DNA from: Cyclobacterium salsum
GTDB taxonomy: Bacteria; Bacteroidota; Bacteroidia; Cytophagales; Cyclobacteriaceae
Direction of reading: 5' to 3'
DNA: 64,000 nucleotides
NCBI RefSeq assembly: GCF_010119245.1
Contig: NZ_WNKG01000015.1
Coordinates: 52,888 to 116,887 of the forward strand
Under the pieces are notes generated by a model, which worked only from the letters and a program-made list of their open reading frames with translations, ran no database searches and was not told where the DNA came from. A program made the translations under genes and the position numbers. Below, in pieces: positions 61,401 through 64,000 of the stretch. Numbering within the stretch: the first letter of the stretch is position 1; every line of letters begins with the position of its first letter.

Positions 61401-64000
61401 CAGTGAGGAGAGTTTTACCACCCTTGCGGCAAACAATCCTCCTACTAATATCAGTTTGCCTATTGGAAGTATTTCCAGGAATAGTAACCTGTATACAAAG
61501 CTTACGACAACTGATGCGGATTCAGAAGATACCTTTACCTATACCTTAGTGGCTGGTGACGGAGATGATAACAATGAAATTTACAAAATTGTAACATCTG
61601 GTGCAGACTCTTATTTGCGATTTAATGTGAGTAATGAATTGGTTCCTGAAGGAGTTAATAGTATTAGGGTTCAGACCAGTGATGGAACGGATACATTCGA
61701 GAAGATTTTCACCTTTAATGTAGCATATGATTTTGTAAACTTTTCGTGGAATTCATCCAATAATTTTGCCAATGCCACTGGAGTAACCTATACATTTAAC
61801 TACGAAATTGTAACTCCCAACCCTGACAGAATTCTTTATGCCATTAATAACAATGGCTGGGAACTGCCGTTTTTGGGATCAAGTGCTAATGGTTATTATA
61901 TCACCGAAGTTGAAAAAGAAAATGTAAACGTAAAGGTAAATGGTGTTGACCGGGCTTTCGAAGTGCGGAATTGGAGTACAGGATTAATGGAAGTAAGTTT
62001 AACCGATCCAAGCATTTCCTCGGGTGCGCAGGTTCAGGTTATAATTGACAATGTCACCAATAAAAATATTGGATCCCATAGTTGGACTTGGATTAGAACC
62101 TCCCATCCATCCGGGCATGCGATTGATGAGGCCTTCCAGCCAGCTTCAATCACGTTGGTTGCTCCTTTATATCCTCCATCAGTGACTACTGATTCTCCCG
62201 GTAGCATCACTGCGAACGCCGCTACTTTGGGTGGAAATGTAACCAATGATGGAGGTACTGCCGTTACCGAACGAGGGATTGTCTGGGATACAACCAGTAA
62301 TCCCCTGACATCAGACAACAAAGTACCGATAGGGTCCGGAGAGGGAGCATTTTCTCAAACTGTAGGTAGTCTGCCTCCCAATACAACCCTTTATGTGAGA
62401 TCTTTTGCCACGAATAGTGAGGGTACAGCTTATGGATCTGAAATCTCTTTTGAGACACTAAAACACGAGCAATCCCTTACGTTTCCCGAAATTGCTTCTA
62501 AAACCTATGGCGATGATTCCTTTACACTTGGCGATGAAGAGACGGATAAAGGATTGATTGTAACGTATACGTCAGCGGATCCCACCATTATAAGCATTAC
62601 TAATAATCAGGCAGTAGTATTAAAGGCAGGAACAACCACGATCACGGCCACTCAGGAGGGAAATGATACTAACCTGGCGCTCACCCCTGTTGAAAGAGAA
62701 ATAGTAATTGATAAAGCCGCGTTGACGATCACCGCCGATGATAAGAGCAAGGTTTACGGTGAGGAGAATCCAGCCTTGACTTTCTCGTATACCGGTCTGG
62801 TCAATGGGGATACCGAGGTGAGCGAGGAGCCGGGTATCAGCATGATTGCCACAGCAGGATCAAATGTAGGAACTTATCCCATTAACCTGACCGGGGGGTC
62901 GGATGCGAACTACGACATCAGCCTGGTAGCGGGCGAACTGGAAATCACTCAGGCCGCTTTGACCATTACGGCCGATGATAAGTCGAAAGTATACGGCGAA
63001 GCCAATCCATCCCTGACCTTTACCTATACCGGTCTGGTCAATGGGGATACGGAAGTGAGCGAGGAACCAGCCATCAGCACCACGGCCACAGCAGGATCCA
63101 ACGTGGGTACCTATCCGGTCACCTTAACCGGTGGTTCGGACGATAACTACGCCATCACACTGGTTGCCGGCGAATTGGAAGTCACGCAAGCCGCTTTGAC
63201 GATCAACGCAGACGACAAGTCTAAGGTATATGGCGAGGCAAATCCAACCCTGACCTTTACCTACACCGGTTTGGTCAATGGAGATACGGAAGTGAGCGAG
63301 GAGCCGGGTATTAGCACGACTGCCACAGCAAGCTCCAATGTAGGGACTTACCCTGTCACCTTAACCGGGGGCTCGGATGCGAACTACGCTATCAGCCTGG
63401 TAGCGGGGGAACTGGAAATTACCCAGGCAGCTCTGACCATCACTGCGGATGATAAGTCTAAAGTGTATGGTGAAGCGAACCCAGGATTAACGTTTACCTA
63501 TACCGGCCTGGTCAATGGGGACACGGAAGTGAGCGAGGAACCAGCCATCAGCACCACGGCCACAGCAGGATCCAATGTAGGTACTTACCCCATTGCCCTG
63601 ACCGGGGGATTGGATGCGAACTATGACATCAACCTGGTAGCGGGTGAACTGGAAGTAACCCAAGTTGCATTGACGATCACGGCGGATGATAAGTCTAAGG
63701 TATACGGCGAAGCGAATCCATCCCTGACCTTTACCTATACCGGTCTGGTCAATGGGGATACCGAGGTGAGCACCGAACCGGCCATCAGCACAACTGCTAC
63801 AGCAAGCTCCAACGTAGGTACTTACCCAATTGCCCTGACCGGGGGATCGGATGAGAACTATGACATTAGCCTGGTAGCGGGCGAACTGGAAATTACCCAG
63901 GCCGCTCTGACAATCAAGGCAGATGATAAATCGAAAGTGTATGGGGAAGCCAATCCATCATTGACCTTCACCTATACCGGTTTGGTCAATGGTGATACGG
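58498..64000 (+). CDS. giant secreted modular protein (LamG, FN3-like, YWTD-like, MBG repeats), 3' end outside
   Basis: An open frame of more than 1834 codons from the ATG at 58498 to the window edge. Residues 1-41 look like an export signal with a long basic N-region, ending ALMAQ. Modules in order: LamG-like domain (about 45-260; SFSLEFWANF, GEWYHIAIVF, AGKIDDIRLWSSSRT), four FN3-like modules each starting near P-T-V-x-T with a SITATGATL-GGNVT core (59293, 60373, 61141, 62188), three YWTD-like units (59605, 59863, 60112), a choice-anchor-like block (60690-61130), a cadherin-like region (61435-62180), then a tandem array of 79-residue MBG repeats. It is probably a cell-surface adhesin or polysaccharide-binding protein; its C-terminal sorting signal would lie beyond the window. 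Confidence 0.88.
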   Translation, partial: MRKSIPFLNLQNLLLGEVKLLRITVGIILLLIFGAPALMAQGNTSYEFPTGSKITLNGAAAELSNRSSFSLEFWANFSTTSGIVNLVDFTGGTDAGGLIVMDGKLTVDISCDFGCLTNSDPISITTGEWYHIAIVFHNGAWDFYVDGAAKGTNIADQGGVTSVPNYTGFGVTDMVFGFQNHSAVNDFAGKIDDIRLWSSSRTQTEIQNNRSKEIAGNEAGLIGYWKLNESSGTTVSDSQTNATALNGTSSSILYGRDGAFQSVAQPTVTTSAASSITATGATLSGNVTDDGGDPVTERGFVYATSASPTTSDTKVQVGSGTGSFSEAITGLSAETTYYISAYAINGEGTSYGNDESFTTSAPALAPLQSLYWPNENIDKIEGISLTGSSRQDIVAIASAGSIIAIDIDQVNEKAYWFDQTDSKIYRSNLDGTSIEAFVSNPGYATTIFVDHVNEYLYWPNYEGSKIERIKLDGTGREDVISATDPIGISVDVSGSKVYWYDQTNASIYRGNLDGSGSEEFISNPGYATTVYIDQKNSHLYWPNNESSKIERIKLDGTGREDVISATDPIGISVDVSGSKVYWYDQTNGSIYRGNLDGSGSEEFISDPGYATTLSIPWELPANTLPTVATSLVSSITATGATLGGNVTDDGGATVTERGFVYSLTADDPTPTLAESSGSDVTKVIVSGTTGVFNETISGLSASSQYSFAAYAINSVGTSYGSVEQFSTVNNPISEYSSGTNTLPDTRFFGVQFTTPNTDPAYSMTGFTFLDNTGSTPTGAGKVYVFTSSPSGLLTPSDLPTYTEDLLGISDTWNGSVYGFSGGLNLDANTTYWVLTDTDGFEVGNDFSNPNNAIYATGSGNNYVNQLQRINYQVTGIAVSASPTVTTTAISTFDATTATLGGNVTDNGGVTVTDRGIVYNTTGTPTTSDTKVQIGDGDGIFSDEITGLTASTTYYVRAYAINGVGTSYGSEESFTTLAANNPPTNISLPIGSISRNSNLYTKLTTTDADSEDTFTYTLVAGDGDDNNEIYKIVTSGADSYLRFNVSNELVPEGVNSIRVQTSDGTDTFEKIFTFNVAYDFVNFSWNSSNNFANATGVTYTFNYEIVTPNPDRILYAINNNGWELPFLGSSANGYYITEVEKENVNVKVNGVDRAFEVRNWSTGLMEVSLTDPSISSGAQVQVIIDNVTNKNIGSHSWTWIRTSHPSGHAIDEAFQPASITLVAPLYPPSVTTDSPGSITANAATLGGNVTNDGGTAVTERGIVWDTTSNPLTSDNKVPIGSGEGAFSQTVGSLPPNTTLYVRSFATNSEGTAYGSEISFETLKHEQSLTFPEIASKTYGDDSFTLGDEETDKGLIVTYTSADPTIISITNNQAVVLKAGTTTITATQEGNDTNLALTPVEREIVIDKAALTITADDKSKVYGEENPALTFSYTGLVNGDTEVSEEPGISMIATAGSNVGTYPINLTGGSDANYDISLVAGELEITQAALTITADDKSKVYGEANPSLTFTYTGLVNGDTEVSEEPAISTTATAGSNVGTYPVTLTGGSDDNYAITLVAGELEVTQAALTINADDKSKVYGEANPTLTFTYTGLVNGDTEVSEEPGISTTATASSNVGTYPVTLTGGSDANYAISLVAGELEITQAALTITADDKSKVYGEANPGLTFTYTGLVNGDTEVSEEPAISTTATAGSNVGTYPIALTGGLDANYDINLVAGELEVTQVALTITADDKSKVYGEANPSLTFTYTGLVNGDTEVSTEPAISTTATASSNVGTYPIALTGGSDENYDISLVAGELEITQAALTIKADDKSKVYGEANPSLTFTYTGLVNGDT
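59605..60341 (+). repeat. three YWTD-like units inside the giant protein
   Basis: Units start with L-Y-W-P-N at 59605, 59863 and 60112 (spacing 258 and 249 bp). The second and third are nearly identical in protein and close in DNA, so they arose by recent duplication. Each contains a YW-DQT segment and an I-x-R-(G/S)-N-L-D-G motif typical of six-bladed YWTD propellers, which would need six such blades. Confidence 0.75.
62716..64000 (+). repeat. tandem MBG-domain repeats, 237-bp period
   Basis: The phrase A-L-T-I-x-A-D-D-K-S-K-V-Y-G-E recurs at 62716, 62953, 63190, 63427, 63664 and 63901, exactly 237 bp (79 codons) apart. Five full units and part of a sixth are visible. Units are very similar in DNA, with small differences (for example GSDANY/GSDDNY/GLDANY), which indicates recent expansion or conversion. 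Confidence 0.92.

Noticed and set aside
62716..64000. CRISPR array
   Set aside because: The regular spacing is 237 bp, in frame, and encodes MBG domains.

Overview
The window looks like a chromosomal segment of a Bacteroidota bacterium, most likely order Cytophagales (a Cyclobacteriaceae-type genome). The signs are: upstream sites of the TAnnTTTG type instead of a standard -10 box, few Shine-Dalgarno sequences, many lipoproteins with a [LVI]-x-[GAS]-C lipobox, two very long hybrid histidine kinases, an ECF sigma factor followed by a small membrane protein, a SerB-SerA fusion, a GH3/beta-lactamase fusion, a Wzi-like capsule protein, and a giant modular secreted protein rich in MBG repeats. No rRNA, tRNA, CRISPR array, intact insertion sequence or prophage was seen.

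Layout. 0.25-8.3 kb: a cyclase-family hydrolase, a DUF1330 protein, an ECF sigma factor with a membrane partner, an MscS channel, a secreted esterase, a lipoprotein, a tiny hydrophobic protein and a sodium/solute symporter. 8.4-17 kb: a 1004-residue GH3 + serine hydrolase fusion, a single-domain response regulator, a Dabb lipoprotein, a Wzi-like barrel, a thiamine-binding-like protein, and the housekeeping set prs-rplY-pth with a clear terminator. 17-31 kb: a 1340-residue hybrid kinase, secreted hydrolases (EEP, GH43), a nitrilase-family enzyme with a GTG-started Nudix gene behind it, arginase, a Tat-exported PLP enzyme coupled to an FAD oxidoreductase, and a TPR histidine kinase. 31-44 kb: a CoA-transferase, a CBS site-2 protease, an OsmC / small protein / sensor lipoprotein / hybrid kinase run, a 2-oxo acid dehydrogenase E2, cinA, DHFR, a DUF4412 protein and a universal stress protein. 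44.3-46.3 kb: a candidate structured RNA gene with its own promoter and terminator, next to a decayed outer-membrane gene joined by deletion to a truncated sigma factor. 46.6-58 kb: DinB, SerB-SerA, small proteins, then a tight five-gene operon (TetR, ABC protein with a decayed ATPase, HlyD, TolC, App1) with a palindromic operator, then an AraC-type regulator. 58.5 kb to the right edge: a secreted multidomain protein of more than 1830 residues that runs off the window.

The parts most worth a second look are the roughly 245-nt RNA gene at 44.54-44.79 kb (best-matching promoter in the window, a 12-bp helix closing the ends, six hairpins including the terminator), the exporter operon whose ABC protein has altered Q-loop, signature, Walker B and H-loop residues, a 96-bp sequence present as inverted copies 24 kb apart, and the giant MBG-repeat protein. 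All functional statements rest on motifs read by eye; no database search was run.
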